A stretch of DNA of 64,000 nt from Acidobacteria bacterium Ga0077551 (GTDB lineage: Bacteria; Pseudomonadota; Alphaproteobacteria; Caulobacterales; Hyphomonadaceae), in assembly GCA_001464545.1 (NCBI GenBank), contig LNFC01000025.1:1-64000 (forward strand), read 5' to 3'. The translations under genes and the position numbers were made by a program. The notes beneath the pieces are model-generated. The model was not told the origin of the DNA. It did not search any database and saw only the letters and a list, made by a program, of their open reading frames with translations. Of this stretch, positions 19,639-28,437 are shown piece by piece (the stretch's first letter is position 1; each line of letters begins with the position of its first letter).

Positions 19639-19667
19639 ATTATATTGTGTTTACACAACGATATGTC
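19639..19667 (-). promoter_or_regulatory. Predicted promoter and operator of the XRE/membrane-protein operon
   Basis: On the minus strand a perfect TATAAT (19644-19639) is preceded, with a 17-base spacer, by GACATA (19667-19662). The spacer holds the inverted repeat TTGTGT-AA-ACACAA (19645-19658), a sensible operator position for autorepression by the 78-aa XRE protein. The -10 lies 25 bases upstream of the start codon at 19614. This is a visual promoter call. Confidence 0.5.
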
Positions 19668-19713
19668 GGTTGTCAATACAGCTTGCGCGCAGAGGTTTTC
19701 GCGAAGAATGCCG

Positions 19714-19794
19714 CAAACGCCTGCGAAGGCAGGGGTCCAGACGATGATAGGCTCTTCTACTTGCACTGGGTCCCAGCCTGCGCTGAGAACTGCG
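19714..19794. repeat. Intergenic imperfect palindromic repeat
   Basis: The sequence reads CCTGCGAAGGCAGGGGTCCAG, shortened here to its two key parts GCGAAGGCAGG and GGTCCAG, and after a 25-base centre CTGGGTCCCAGCCTGCGCTG on the way out. The arms are roughly complementary. This pattern (a GTCCAG...CTGGGTCCC core flanked by GCGAAGGC) is common as an interspersed element in Caulobacter and sphingomonad-type genomes. It lies in the 203-bp gap between the XRE operon and the SDR gene. Confidence 0.45.
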
Positions 19795-19817
19795 GTGTGA
19801 GCGGGTTTAACCCGGCC

Positions 19818-20591
19818 CTACATCGCGCTGATGCCGCCATCGACCTTGATCTCCGCCCCGGTCACCAGCTTCGATTCGTCCGAGGCCAGATAAAGCACGG
19901 CGTAGGCAATATCATCCGGCTCACCCACTTTGCCGAGCGGAATCTGGCGGCCGAGTTTCTCAAGCGCCTTGGCTTCGCCGAACATTTCCTTGGTCCGATC
20001 GAGGATCGGTGTGTTGATGAATACGGGGTGTACGGAGTTTGATCGGATCTGCCCGCCGGTCTTGGCGCAGTGCAGCGCGACCGACTTGGAGAGATGCCGC
20101 ACCGCCGCCTTGGCCGTGTTGTAGGAGACGTAATTGCCGCTCGCGATGATGCCCGCGATCGACGAGATGTTGATGATCGAGCCGAGCCCGTGGGCGCGCA
20201 TCAGGGGAATCGAATACTTGCAGCCGAGGAAGATCGAATCGACATCCACCGCCTGCACTTTCCGGAACATCTCGTAGCTCTCGTCCTCGACCGAGCCGAG
20301 CGAGCCGATGCCCGCATTGTTGACCAGCACATTGAGCCCGCCCATCGCGTCATGCGCGGCTTGGGCTACTTCCTTCCAGCGCGCCTCGTCGGTCACGTCC
20401 TGCTGGAACGCAAACGCCGTCCCGGCCCCGTGCACGGCGTTGATCGAGGCGGCGACCTTCTCGGCGCCCGCGCCGTTGATGTCGGTGAGGGTCACCTTCG
20501 CGCCCTCCTTCGCCAGCATCCGCCCGATCGCCTCGCCAAGGCCCTGCGCCCCGCCGGTCACCAATGCCATTTTGCCTGAAACGCGTCCCAT
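19818..20591 (-). CDS. Short-chain dehydrogenase/reductase (classical SDR)
   Basis: 257 residues. The cofactor loop is TGGAQGLGEAIG, the NNAGIGSLG structural motif is present, the catalytic serine is in IINISSIAG, and the YxxxK active site is YNTAK. It ends with VTGAEIKVDGGISAM, a typical SDR C-terminus. The acidic residue after strand 2 (TLTDINGAGAE) favours NAD(H). The substrate (secondary alcohol, cyclohexanol or steroid-like) cannot be settled. Monocistronic, divergent from the lipoprotein gene at 20750. Confidence 0.88.
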   Translation of the reverse strand: MGRVSGKMALVTGGAQGLGEAIGRMLAKEGAKVTLTDINGAGAEKVAASINAVHGAGTAFAFQQDVTDEARWKEVAQAAHDAMGGLNVLVNNAGIGSLGSVEDESYEMFRKVQAVDVDSIFLGCKYSIPLMRAHGLGSIINISSIAGIIASGNYVSYNTAKAAVRHLSKSVALHCAKTGGQIRSNSVHPVFINTPILDRTKEMFGEAKALEKLGRQIPLGKVGEPDDIAYAVLYLASDESKLVTGAEIKVDGGISAM

Positions 20592-20749
20592 GCCTTATCC
20601 TCCCTGATTTGGCCGATGCCTTAGCAGCCAGATGAGTGGGACGCAAAGCGTCAGGCCTTCATCCTCAAATCGGTTGCGTGCGGCTTTTCCGAAGCAGGAA
20701 TCCCCGCCATATCTGGCGTCCACCGCGACGTGAGAACAGGAAACACAAG

Positions 20750-21298
20750 ATGAAACTACCGCTGATCACCGCATCCATTCTGGCCCTGTGCCTTGGCGCC
20801 TGCGCCACCAGCCCGCCCGTGATGATGGACATGCCGGCTGAGGATGCGGCTGCGTTCGAAGATCAGGCTGTGGTCCGGTGGATGAATGCATCGACAGCGA
20901 TCGGCGACATGACGGATGAGGAGGTGCGCGCCGCGCTGGTCGCGGAACTTTCCGACAGGACGTCGATTGTCCGCCAGGAAGGCCACGGCATCTATGTGGA
21001 GTACACCGCGCCGGATGGCCGGTTTTTCTCATGGTATCCGCTCAATACCAGCGTCGAAAAAGGAACCTGGAGCGTTTCCGACGCCGAGTCGCCGCCGGAA
21101 GCCTGTTTCAAATACAAGGATTCCTATCATCCCCTGACCGGCGAATTTGAACCGGAAGAATGCGTTCCAGCCGTGCAGATCATCGGGCGCGTTTATGTGG
21201 TCGACTCCCGGGAGGGCGACGTCTTCGAGCTTGGCACCAAGGGCATTCCTTACGCCAAGACCGCCGAGGATCTGCCTGTCTGGCCAGCGGATCGATGA
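20750..21298 (+). CDS. Putative lipoprotein of unknown function
   Basis: 182 residues. The N-terminus MKLPLITASILALCLGAC is a lipoprotein signal with the lipobox LGAC, giving a lipidated cysteine. The mature part is acidic (PAEDAAAFEDQ) and has a GIYVEYTAPDGRFFSWYPLN segment followed by two cysteines in ACFKYKDSYHP and EECVPAVQI that might form a disulfide. No family recognised. The start was chosen for the signal peptide; GGAAACACAAG upstream is a weak ribosome site. Confidence 0.7.
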   Translation: MKLPLITASILALCLGACATSPPVMMDMPAEDAAAFEDQAVVRWMNASTAIGDMTDEEVRAALVAELSDRTSIVRQEGHGIYVEYTAPDGRFFSWYPLNTSVEKGTWSVSDAESPPEACFKYKDSYHPLTGEFEPEECVPAVQIIGRVYVVDSREGDVFELGTKGIPYAKTAEDLPVWPADR

Positions 21299-21353
21299 AA
21301 TTTCATAGACCCGCTTCAACGGGCGCTAACCACGTGTGTGTTACGCGGGAGGG

Positions 21354-22040
21354 ATGCCGCGCCGCCTGATCGCCATCCTGCTCACAATCTACGCGATTGC
21401 CTTCGCTTTCGGCGCGCTGACCGCCGTGCGCTGGCCGTCCATCGTCATGGTGATGGGCTGGATCGTCACCGATGATGTGGCCGGCGGACTCGGCGGCGTG
21501 AACTGGCGCGAACTCGGCATTGCCCACGGCGCCGCCTACCTGTTTGCCGCCCTCGGCTACTACGCCTCCGGCGCCACCCTCGCGGCCCGCAAGGGCGGCG
21601 CAGTCGGCTGGTACGTCTTCGCCCTCGCCTTCTCCATACCGTCGGTTTTCCTCGTGCATTTCGACGCCAACTGGTGGCTGAACCCCAGCGCCGGCGAAGG
21701 CGCGATGGCCGGCCTGATGGCCGGCGCCGTGCTGCTGCTGCTGGCCGTCTGGGAACTGCGCAAACGCCCGCCGGAATTCATGGACGTGGAAGTGACGCCG
21801 GAAACCATGGCGAACCCCGCCGTGGCTGCGGCCGTGGCCTCCCAGCACGCGCCGATCCGCGCCCGCCCGGAGAAGCCCGCCAAGGTGAAAAAGAAACACC
21901 CGCCCCTGTTCGTGCCGGACATCGTGGTGCAGCGCCAGCGGGCGATGTTCATTGCCCAGGCCCGCCGCAAGAAGGCTGCCCGGGCCGCCGCGCTCGCCCG
22001 CCATCGCGGCGACTGGGACGAGGAAGAAGAAGCGGCCTGA
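21354..22040 (+). CDS. Membrane protein with basic C-terminal tail
   Basis: About 228 residues. The N-terminal ~140 residues hold four hydrophobic segments (starting LIAILLTIYAIAFAFGAL, then around residues 65, 88 and 118). The tail is cytoplasmic and positively charged (KPAKVKKKHP, QARRKKAARAAALARHRG) and ends in an acidic EEEEA. No family is recognised. GCGGGAGGG immediately before the ATG is very close for a ribosome site; a GTG at 21336 is an alternative start. Function unknown. Confidence 0.65.
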   Translation: MPRRLIAILLTIYAIAFAFGALTAVRWPSIVMVMGWIVTDDVAGGLGGVNWRELGIAHGAAYLFAALGYYASGATLAARKGGAVGWYVFALAFSIPSVFLVHFDANWWLNPSAGEGAMAGLMAGAVLLLLAVWELRKRPPEFMDVEVTPETMANPAVAAAVASQHAPIRARPEKPAKVKKKHPPLFVPDIVVQRQRAMFIAQARRKKAARAAALARHRGDWDEEEEAA

Positions 22041-22115
22041 TCACCGCTGCCCGTTGCCGGACGGCCCGCTTCGGCCTAGCCTGATCCCAGAACACAGTTC
22101 CGGGAGGGGACGCTC

Positions 22116-22478
22116 ATGATCCGCAAACTTGCCGGCGCCGCCCTGGCCATACTGGCGGCCTGGCTCCTCTGGCAGGGCGTCTCGGCCGTCTCGATGATCG
22201 TCAGCCGCGGCAGCCCCCTCGACGACGCGCTGTTGCAACCGCCCACCAGCCTCTGGCGCATCTTGGCGGCGGGCCTCGCCCTGCTCGGCGGCCTGCTCGC
22301 CGCGCTCAACATCAAGGGCGGCGCCTGGCTCGGCATGACCGGCGCGGTGCTGTTCGCGGCCCTGCCCGGCGCAATGGCGGCGCTAGGCACCGATTCGAGC
22401 CTGTGGATGGACGAGGTCTATTCCGGCGGCGCGATGGTCGTGCTGGGGGGCGTCCTCGCTTTTGTGAAGCGAAGCTAG
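22116..22478 (+). CDS. Small membrane protein
   Basis: 120 residues with four hydrophobic stretches (residues ~4-22, ~46-64, ~70-88 and ~100-115). Not recognised. GGGAGGGG lies upstream of the ATG at a normal distance. It follows the 228-aa membrane protein after 75 bases and may be co-transcribed with it. Only the topology can be said. Confidence 0.65.
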   Translation: MIRKLAGAALAILAAWLLWQGVSAVSMIVSRGSPLDDALLQPPTSLWRILAAGLALLGGLLAALNIKGGAWLGMTGAVLFAALPGAMAALGTDSSLWMDEVYSGGAMVVLGGVLAFVKRS

Positions 22479-22584
22479 GTCCATTCTGCGGTCTCTGCGG
22501 ATTGAGTTTCGGGGCTGGAATGCCTAGGTATGCGGCGCAATCGAATCGCGCGCGGCACCCGCCCCATTTAAGGAATATATTCCC

Positions 22585-23991
22585 ATGGCAGAGACCTATG
22601 ACGTCGTCATCATCGGCGGCGGCCCCGGCGGCTACAACTGCGCGATCCGCGCCGGACAACTGGGCCTCAAGGTTGCCTGTATCGAGACACGCGGCAAGCT
22701 GGGCGGCACCTGCCTGAACGTCGGATGCATCCCGTCCAAAGCGCTGCTGAACGCCTCGCACTATTTCCACGCCGCCCAGCACGAGTTCGCCGCCCTCGGC
22801 ATCAAGACCGGCAAGATCGAACTCGATCTCGGCCAGATGATGGCCCAGAAGGAAGAGGCCGTCGAAGGCCTGACCAAGGGCATCGAATTCCTCTTCAAGA
22901 AGAACAAGGTCGAGTACGTCAAAGGCCGCGGCAAGATCCTCGGCAAGGGCCGCGTCGAAGTCGCGCTCGCCGAAGGCGGCACGCGCGTGCTGGAGACGAA
23001 GAACATCGTGATCGCGACGGGCTCCGAGCCCGCCACCCTGCCCGGCATCGAGATCGACGAGGAGCGCGTGGTCTCGAACACCGGCGCGCTGAGCCTGAAG
23101 GCGGTTCCGAAGAAACTGGTGCTGATCGGCGCCGGCGTGATCGGGCTCGAGATGGGCTCGGTCTGGGCGCGGCTGGGTTCGGAAGTCACGGTTGTCGAAT
23201 ATCTCGACCGCATCCTGCCGCCAGCCGACGCCGAAGTCGCGAAGGAAGCAGAGCGCACGTTCAAGAAGCAGGGCCTCGCCTTCAAGCTGGGCACCAAGGT
23301 CACCGGCGTCGAGAAGACCAAGACCAAGCTGAAAGTGAATGTCGAGCCCGCCAAGGGCGGCGCCGCGGAAACGCTGGAAGCCGATATCGTGATCGTCGCC
23401 ATCGGCCGCAAGCCGTACACGGAGGGCCTCGGGCTCGAAGCCGTCGGCGGCAAGACCGACAAGCGCGGCGTGATCGAGGTGACCGATGGCCACTTCAAGG
23501 TCGCGGACGGCGTCTGGGCGGTCGGCGACTGTATCCACGGACCGATGCTGGCGCACAAGGCCGAGGATGACGGTACCGCGGTCGCCGAGCTGATCGCCGG
23601 CAAGGCCGGGCATGTCGACTACAACCTCGTCCCGAGCGTCGTCTACACGAACCCCGAAATCGCCTGGGTCGGCAAGAACGAGGAAGAGCTGAAGGCCGCC
23701 GGCGTCGAATATGTGAAGGGCAAGTTCCCGTTCATGGCAAACTCCCGTGCACGGACGAACCATGAGACCACCGGCTTCGTGAAGATCCTCGCCGAAAAAG
23801 GCACCGACAAGATCCTCGGCGCGCACATGATCGGCGTCGGCGTCGGCGAGATGATCGCGGAAATCTGCGTCGCCATGGAATTCGGCGCCTCGTCGGAAGA
23901 CATCGCCCGCACCAGCCATGCGCACCCCACCCTGTCGGAAGCCGTGCGCCAGGCCGCGATGGGCGTTGAAGGCTGGACGATGCAGATGTGA
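22585..23991 (+). CDS. lpdA: Dihydrolipoyl dehydrogenase
   Basis: 468 residues, full length. FAD-binding [17 protein letters not shown] is followed by the redox disulfide [13 protein letters not shown] (Cys43 and Cys48). The NAD-binding fold is [13 protein letters not shown], and the C-terminal His-Glu pair lies in [10 protein letters not shown]. It reoxidises dihydrolipoamide in the 2-oxoacid dehydrogenase complexes and the glycine cleavage system. No other complex subunits are adjacent, so it is the shared stand-alone E3. Confidence 0.95.
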   Translation: MAETYDVVIIGGGPGGYNCAIRAGQLGLKVACIETRGKLGGTCLNVGCIPSKALLNASHYFHAAQHEFAALGIKTGKIELDLGQMMAQKEEAVEGLTKGIEFLFKKNKVEYVKGRGKILGKGRVEVALAEGGTRVLETKNIVIATGSEPATLPGIEIDEERVVSNTGALSLKAVPKKLVLIGAGVIGLEMGSVWARLGSEVTVVEYLDRILPPADAEVAKEAERTFKKQGLAFKLGTKVTGVEKTKTKLKVNVEPAKGGAAETLEADIVIVAIGRKPYTEGLGLEAVGGKTDKRGVIEVTDGHFKVADGVWAVGDCIHGPMLAHKAEDDGTAVAELIAGKAGHVDYNLVPSVVYTNPEIAWVGKNEEELKAAGVEYVKGKFPFMANSRARTNHETTGFVKILAEKGTDKILGAHMIGVGVGEMIAEICVAMEFGASSEDIARTSHAHPTLSEAVRQAAMGVEGWTMQM

Positions 23992-24047
23992 GATTTGACG
24001 CGGCTGCCCGCTGGACGCCGCGCGCGCCTCACTTTACTCTGCACCCC

Positions 24048-24494
24048 ATGTACAAGCATGCCGGAGCCGGATGGAGCATCAGGCCGTTCACCGCGGCGGA
24101 TGCGGGCGCGTGCCTCGCGATCTTCCGCGACTGCCTGACCGACATGCCCTGGCGCATCCGCAACCGCGGCCAGTACATGATCCTGCGCCGTTCGCTGACC
24201 CCGCTGAACGCCTGGGTCGCCGAGGAGCCGGATGCCGGCGTCATCGGCTTCCTGACGCTGCAGCTGCCGCAGGACTATATCGACCACCTGTTCGTGGACC
24301 CCGACTGGCGCTTCTGCGGCGTCGCGCGGGGCCTGCTGGAAGTGGCGCGCCAGGGCGCGACCGGCGCCCTCAGCCTCGATGTGGACGCCGAGAATCTCGG
24401 CGCGCGGCGGGCCTATGAGGCGCTCGGCTGGCAAGTGGTGGCGAGCACGGGCAGCACAAGCAAGGCGCGCCAGATGCGCCTTGTCAGCCCCTGA
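24048..24494 (+). CDS. GNAT-family N-acetyltransferase
   Basis: About 148 residues with a GNAT fold: WSIRPFTAADAGACLAIF at the start, DHLFVDPDWRFCGVARGLLE for the acetyl-CoA pyrophosphate loop, and SLDVDAENLGARRAYEALGW, the conserved C-terminal helix and strand. The substrate is unknown. An earlier GTG at 23988 overlaps the lpdA stop and would give 168 residues with a non-homologous extension. It probably follows lpdA in one transcript, with the helicase gene next. Confidence 0.8.
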   Translation: MYKHAGAGWSIRPFTAADAGACLAIFRDCLTDMPWRIRNRGQYMILRRSLTPLNAWVAEEPDAGVIGFLTLQLPQDYIDHLFVDPDWRFCGVARGLLEVARQGATGALSLDVDAENLGARRAYEALGWQVVASTGSTSKARQMRLVSP

Positions 24495-24508
24495 GCTTGC
24501 CCCGCAAG

Positions 24509-25843
24509 ATGCCCCCCACCCCTGAGTCCATCTACGCGGCGCCCGCCGAATGGGTGGCGCGCGGCGCGGGCGCGCAGGGCAACCTCTTCCTCACCGGCCG
24601 GGCGGGCACCGGCAAGACAACGCTGCTGCGCAAGTTCCTCAGCGAGGCAGGCGACAAGGCCGTGATCGTGGCGCCCACAGGGGTCGCCGCAATGAATGCC
24701 GGCGGGCAGACGATCCATTCCTTCTTCAAGCTGCCCCCGCGCCTGATCGAGGCGCAGGATGTTCGCCGCCTGCCCAACGCGCGGGTGGTGCGCGCCGTCG
24801 ACACGGTGGTGATCGACGAGATCTCGATGGTGCGCGCCGACATGCTGGACGCCATCGACCGCAGCCTCAAGCTCAATCGCGGCTCCAAACGCCCGTTCGG
24901 CGGTGTACGGATGATCCTGTCGGGCGACCTGCATCAGCTGCCGCCGGTTGTCTCGAACCAGGAAAGCCCGATCCTGCTGGAACGCTTCGGCGGCAACTAT
25001 TTCTTCAACGCCCCGGCCTTCCGGGACGGCGAGTTCTCGCTGCTGGCGCTGAAACACGTGTTCCGTCAGGAAGACCCGCGCTTCCTTGCCCTGCTCGGCG
25101 CGCTGCGCTCCGGCCGGGTGACGCCCAACGATGAGGCGACGCTGGCAAAACTTGTCTCCACGCGCAGCGCATCCGATGCCTCCGAAACGCATGTCGTGCT
25201 GACGCCCAACAATGCCAACGCCTTCCGCATCAACCAGACGCGGCTGGCGGAGCTGAAGGGCGAGCGGAAGATCTTCCCGGCGGATGTGCAGGGCCAGTTC
25301 GACGAGAAGAGTTTTCCCACCGAGTCAGACCTCGAACTGAAAGTCGGCGCGCGCGTAATGCTGATCCGCAATGATCCGGAAGGGCGCTGGGTCAACGGCA
25401 CGCTGGCGCATGTCGAAGGCTTCGGCGCCAAGAGCGTGATCGTCAAGATCGCGGGCCGGGTCTACGAGATCGAAGCGGCGGCCTGGGAGAAGTACCGCTA
25501 CGATTTCGAGATGGATTCCAAGAAGGTGAAGCGCGAAGTCGTCGGCACGTTCAAGCAAGTGCCGCTGCGCCTCGCCTACGCGGTCACGATCCACAAGGCG
25601 CAGGGCCTGACGCTGGACAATGTATTCATCGACTTCGACAGCGGAATGTTCGCCCACGGACAAGCCTATGTGGCCTTCTCGCGCGCGCGTACCCTCGAAG
25701 GCCTCGAAATCTCGCGCCAGCTGCGCCCGCGCGACCTGGTGCTGGACCGGGAGGCGTTTGCCTTCGGCGCGCTGGAGACGATCGAGGATACGCCGAACTA
25801 CCTGCTCGCGAAGTTCCGCAAGGACGAAGGGATGCTGGTTTAG
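24509..25843 (+). CDS. Pif1/RecD-like superfamily 1 DNA helicase
   Basis: 444 residues. The Walker A box LTGRAGTGKTTLLRKF is near residue 30, Walker B is TVVIDEISMVRADML, motif III is LSGDLHQLPPVV, and the C-terminal motifs read LRLAYAVTIHKAQGLTLDNV and AYVAFSRARTLEGLE. This pattern is the Pif1/TraA/RecD family of 5'-3' helicases. Likely unwinds DNA, perhaps at G-quadruplexes or forks. The ATG at 24509 is preferred over a TTG at 24497. It is not the RecD of a RecBCD complex, since no recB or recC is near. Confidence 0.85.
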   Translation: MPPTPESIYAAPAEWVARGAGAQGNLFLTGRAGTGKTTLLRKFLSEAGDKAVIVAPTGVAAMNAGGQTIHSFFKLPPRLIEAQDVRRLPNARVVRAVDTVVIDEISMVRADMLDAIDRSLKLNRGSKRPFGGVRMILSGDLHQLPPVVSNQESPILLERFGGNYFFNAPAFRDGEFSLLALKHVFRQEDPRFLALLGALRSGRVTPNDEATLAKLVSTRSASDASETHVVLTPNNANAFRINQTRLAELKGERKIFPADVQGQFDEKSFPTESDLELKVGARVMLIRNDPEGRWVNGTLAHVEGFGAKSVIVKIAGRVYEIEAAAWEKYRYDFEMDSKKVKREVVGTFKQVPLRLAYAVTIHKAQGLTLDNVFIDFDSGMFAHGQAYVAFSRARTLEGLEISRQLRPRDLVLDREAFAFGALETIEDTPNYLLAKFRKDEGMLV

Positions 25844-25852
25844 GCCCAGACT

Positions 25853-26569
25853 TCAAGCAAACACTTCGCCATAGCTGGCCGGCGCGCCATCTACCGTTCG
25901 CTTGCGCACCATCGTACCGGCGATCAGGTCGTGGACACAGCGGCGATCTGCGCGGAACAGGCCGCAAACATAGCCGATGTAGAACGGGATGATGTTGGAG
26001 CAGAAGCGTCCAACCGTGTTGCGCATGACGATCGCGCCGAAGGTGGGTTTGCCGCCATTCATGTCGGTGACGATGGCGCCGACGGCGAGCTTGCCCCAGG
26101 TCGCCTGCTTCTTCGAGGATTCCATCGAGACCGAATAGATGATGCTGCAGACGCCGAGTATGATCGAGAAGGTCATGACGGCCATGAAGGCAGCGGTGTC
26201 GGTGGGGGCTGCTGCTGCTGCGCCGAAGATGCCCATGCCGAACAGGAAGAAGACCGGCAGGCCGACGATCAGGGAATCGATCAGCAGCGCGATGATGCGG
26301 CGGCCCCAGACGGGCTTGCCCGCATACGGGCTGACGGCGCTGGCGGCGGCCGCGTAAGCGGGCGCGCGAGGGGCCACGCCGGGCTTCGAAGCGGCTTCCG
26401 GCGCGCGGCTGCGTTCGGCCTGGAGAAAAGCGAGGGCTTGGGGCGAGAGCTGCTCGCGGGCGGCGGAAGGCGCCGCGCGGCCCATGGGGGCAGGCCCGGT
26501 TTTCTTGCCGAAGGTTGGCTTTGCGGCGGCGGGACCGCCTGCCGAAACCTGTTTGCCGAACGTCGCCAT
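25853..26569 (-). CDS. RDD-family membrane protein with low-complexity N-terminus
   Basis: 238 residues. The first ~85 are Ala/Pro/Gly-rich and disordered, with two copies of a TFGK motif (residues ~3-6 and ~19-22). The RDD domain starts with VWGRRIIALLIDSLIVGLP (the Arg-Asp pair of the family) and continues through three hydrophobic segments with a GKLAVGAIVTDMNGGKP stretch between, typical of RDD proteins. Function is uncertain; several members are ion transporters. The gene is alone, facing away from the mini-protein genes. Confidence 0.8.
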   Translation of the reverse strand: MATFGKQVSAGGPAAAKPTFGKKTGPAPMGRAAPSAAREQLSPQALAFLQAERSRAPEAASKPGVAPRAPAYAAAASAVSPYAGKPVWGRRIIALLIDSLIVGLPVFFLFGMGIFGAAAAAPTDTAAFMAVMTFSIILGVCSIIYSVSMESSKKQATWGKLAVGAIVTDMNGGKPTFGAIVMRNTVGRFCSNIIPFYIGYVCGLFRADRRCVHDLIAGTMVRKRTVDGAPASYGEVFA

Positions 26570-26664
26570 GTGGGGCCTCCCTATCGAGAGTTACCCTAGC
26601 CGATCAATCTATCGATCCGGCGAAATCGCTCTGCGGAATTTTCGCGGCGGCGTTAACCAGACGG

Positions 26665-26895
26665 TCAGGCGAGCTTGCGGATCTCTTCGGAGAGCGCGCG
26701 GTCCTTGTCGGTGACGATCGTCTCGAGCACGCGGACGCGTTCCTTCAGCTTGCTGATCTCGTCGCGCATGGAGGTCACATCGGCCTGCGTGGTCTCGTCG
26801 GCACGCGAATTGGCCTTCGTCTTCAGATAGGTCTGGTAGACCCCTGCCCCGACGCTGATCGCGACGATGAGCACCACCATCTGAAACGGATCCAT
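26665..26895 (-). CDS. PspB-like mini-protein A (membrane anchor plus coiled coil)
   Basis: 76 residues from the ATG at 26895, which is preceded by GGAGG at an ideal distance. A single membrane segment (MVVLIVAISVGAGVY) is followed by a charged helix that ends LKERVRVLETIVTDKDRAL. PspB has the same plan, and the LKERVR.LE.I motif is shared with the next gene and, in form, with the PspC tail at ~52.9 kb. Probably an inner-membrane envelope-stress or PspC-partner protein; function inferred from architecture only. Confidence 0.72.
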   Translation of the reverse strand: MDPFQMVVLIVAISVGAGVYQTYLKTKANSRADETTQADVTSMRDEISKLKERVRVLETIVTDKDRALSEEIRKLA

Positions 26896-26957
26896 GTTCT
26901 CGTCCTCCAAGCCTGCAGAAAAACATGCCCCAAAGGGGCGTTGAATGAAAGGGCGCG

Positions 26958-27185
26958 TCAGAGACCGTCGAAATCGCGGCGCAGGCGCCAGTCGTCACCG
27001 GTGATGATTTCCTCGAGCGCGCGGACACGTTCCTTGAGGCGGGCAATCTCGTCGTCGCGCTCCTCCGGGCGGGGCTCATACCGGGCGTCCGTTTCCCACC
27101 GGCGAAGCCGCCTGAGGCGCCGCTCGCCGCGCGTCAGCAGCCAGACGAACAGGATAACTGCAAAGACAGGCCACAGGGCACTCAT
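26958..27185 (-). CDS. PspB-like mini-protein B
   Basis: 75 residues starting at the ATG at 27185, six bases after GGGAGG. One hydrophobic segment (ALWPVFAVILFVWLL) is followed by a very basic stretch (RGERRLRRLRRWE) and the helix IARLKERVRALEEIITGDDW. The closing motif (LKERVRALEEIITGDDW, then RRDFDGL) matches the tail of mini-protein A and of PspC. The two genes are adjacent in one direction with 62 bases between them, probably a duplication. Confidence 0.72.
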   Translation of the reverse strand: MSALWPVFAVILFVWLLTRGERRLRRLRRWETDARYEPRPEERDDEIARLKERVRALEEIITGDDWRLRRDFDGL

Positions 27186-27263
27186 CGTCACCTCCCACTC
27201 TTATCGAATATCAATGTGGGGAAGTTTGAGGGTAGCGCAAGGGCTTCCGCCGATTAAATTGGA

Positions 27264-27719
27264 TCAGCGCCCGGTAGATCCAAATCCACCGGCGCCGCGC
27301 GCCGTTTCGTCCAGCGCGTCGACTTCGCTCCAGGCAAGACGCGTGACCGGGGCAAGGACGAGCTGGGCGATGCGTTCGCCGCGCTGGATAACGAAGGCCT
27401 CGGCGCCGAGATTGATCAGGATGACCTTGATCTCGCCGCGGTAATCAGAGTCGATCGTGCCCGGCGTGTTGAGGCAGGTGAGGCCGTACTTGGCCGCGAG
27501 GCCGGAGCGCGGGCGGACCTGGATCTCGTAGCCCTCGGGGATGGCGACCGACAGACCGGTCGGCACCATCGCCCGCTCGCCGGGCTTCAAGGTGATGGGC
27601 TCAGCTACGGGCACAGCCGCGCGCACGTCCATCCCGGCAGACCCGGACGTCTCGTAGGCGGGCAAGTCAAGGCCCTCGAAATGCGGCAGCGGGCGAACCT
27701 GGACAGTAACGGTGCTCAT
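27264..27719 (-). CDS. dut: Deoxyuridine triphosphatase
   Basis: 151 residues with all five dUTPase motifs in order: [45 protein letters not shown] and the C-terminal [10 protein letters not shown]. It hydrolyses dUTP to dUMP, keeping uracil out of DNA and feeding dTMP synthesis. The start at 27719 is preceded directly by GGGGGAG. In many alphaproteobacteria dut follows coaBC; here a toxin-antitoxin pair lies between the two. Confidence 0.95.
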   Translation of the reverse strand: MSTVTVQVRPLPHFEGLDLPAYETSGSAGMDVRAAVPVAEPITLKPGERAMVPTGLSVAIPEGYEIQVRPRSGLAAKYGLTCLNTPGTIDSDYRGEIKVILINLGAEAFVIQRGERIAQLVLAPVTRLAWSEVDALDETARGAGGFGSTGR

Positions 27720-27836
27720 CTCCCCCGGGTGCGGAGACTCTGCGTTCGAGTCAAGGCGGGCCGCGCCTTCATCCGGCCTGCCGTCTTGATCTTCGACCCA
27801 GATGGCATATATTGCCAATGACCGCAGGAGAGACCC

Positions 27837-28094
27837 ATGGCGACCCGAAATGTTGTCCTGACCGAGGCCCAGTCCGCAATGATCGACCGGTTGGTCGCGT
27901 CGGGGCGATTCCAGAATGCGTCGGAAGCGCTGCGGGCCGGACTTAGGCTGCTGGAGCGCGAGGAGGACGAGACGGAACTGCTCCGTACACGTCTTACCTT
28001 GAGCCTCGAACAGGCGCGCCGCGGCGATCTTGCCGGCGGCAGCGGCGAAGAGGCCATCCGCCGGGCGTTCGCGAAGGCGCGTGCGCAGACCTGA
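27837..28094 (+). CDS. parD: ParD-family antitoxin
   Basis: 85 residues. The N-terminal ribbon-helix-helix domain reads [20 protein letters not shown] with [19 protein letters not shown], the pattern of CC2985/ParD antitoxins. The C-terminal part, which would wrap the toxin, is charged. Its stop overlaps the toxin start (TGATG), typical of type II modules. The dimer should bind its own promoter, which lies in the 117 bases shared with the divergent dut. Confidence 0.9.
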   Translation: MATRNVVLTEAQSAMIDRLVASGRFQNASEALRAGLRLLEREEDETELLRTRLTLSLEQARRGDLAGGSGEEAIRRAFAKARAQT

Positions 28095-28429
28095 TGGCGA
28101 AGCCCTGGCGCCTGACGCGGCACGCCGAGGCGGCGCTGACGGACATTGCCCTCTGGACGGTTCAGACGTTCGGCCCGCGCCAGGCGGCGGCTTACGAAGA
28201 CGACCTGATCGCGTGCTGCCGGGAGATTGCGGAGGGCACGGCGCAATCTCAGGATTGCCGCCGGCTGATTGATCCGGACCTGCCGGAGACTTTGCGATTC
28301 GCGCGCGCCGGGCAGCACTTTGTCGTGTTCATCGAAGACGAGGCACAGGTGGTGATCGTCGATTTCCTGCACGCCAGCGCGGACCTGCCGAGACGGCTGG
28401 CGGGACTTGCTCCCGGCAATGAAAGCTGA
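28094..28429 (+). CDS. parE: ParE/RelE-superfamily toxin
   Basis: 111 residues. The N-terminus reads [23 protein letters not shown], the usual ParE opening, and the C-terminal half contains [21 protein letters not shown], the ParE-type beta strands. ParE toxins poison DNA gyrase. It is translationally coupled to the antitoxin. It ends eight bases before the stop of coaBC, which comes from the opposite side. Confidence 0.88.
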   Translation: MAKPWRLTRHAEAALTDIALWTVQTFGPRQAAAYEDDLIACCREIAEGTAQSQDCRRLIDPDLPETLRFARAGQHFVVFIEDEAQVVIVDFLHASADLPRRLAGLAPGNES

Positions 28430-28437
28430 CGCGGAAC

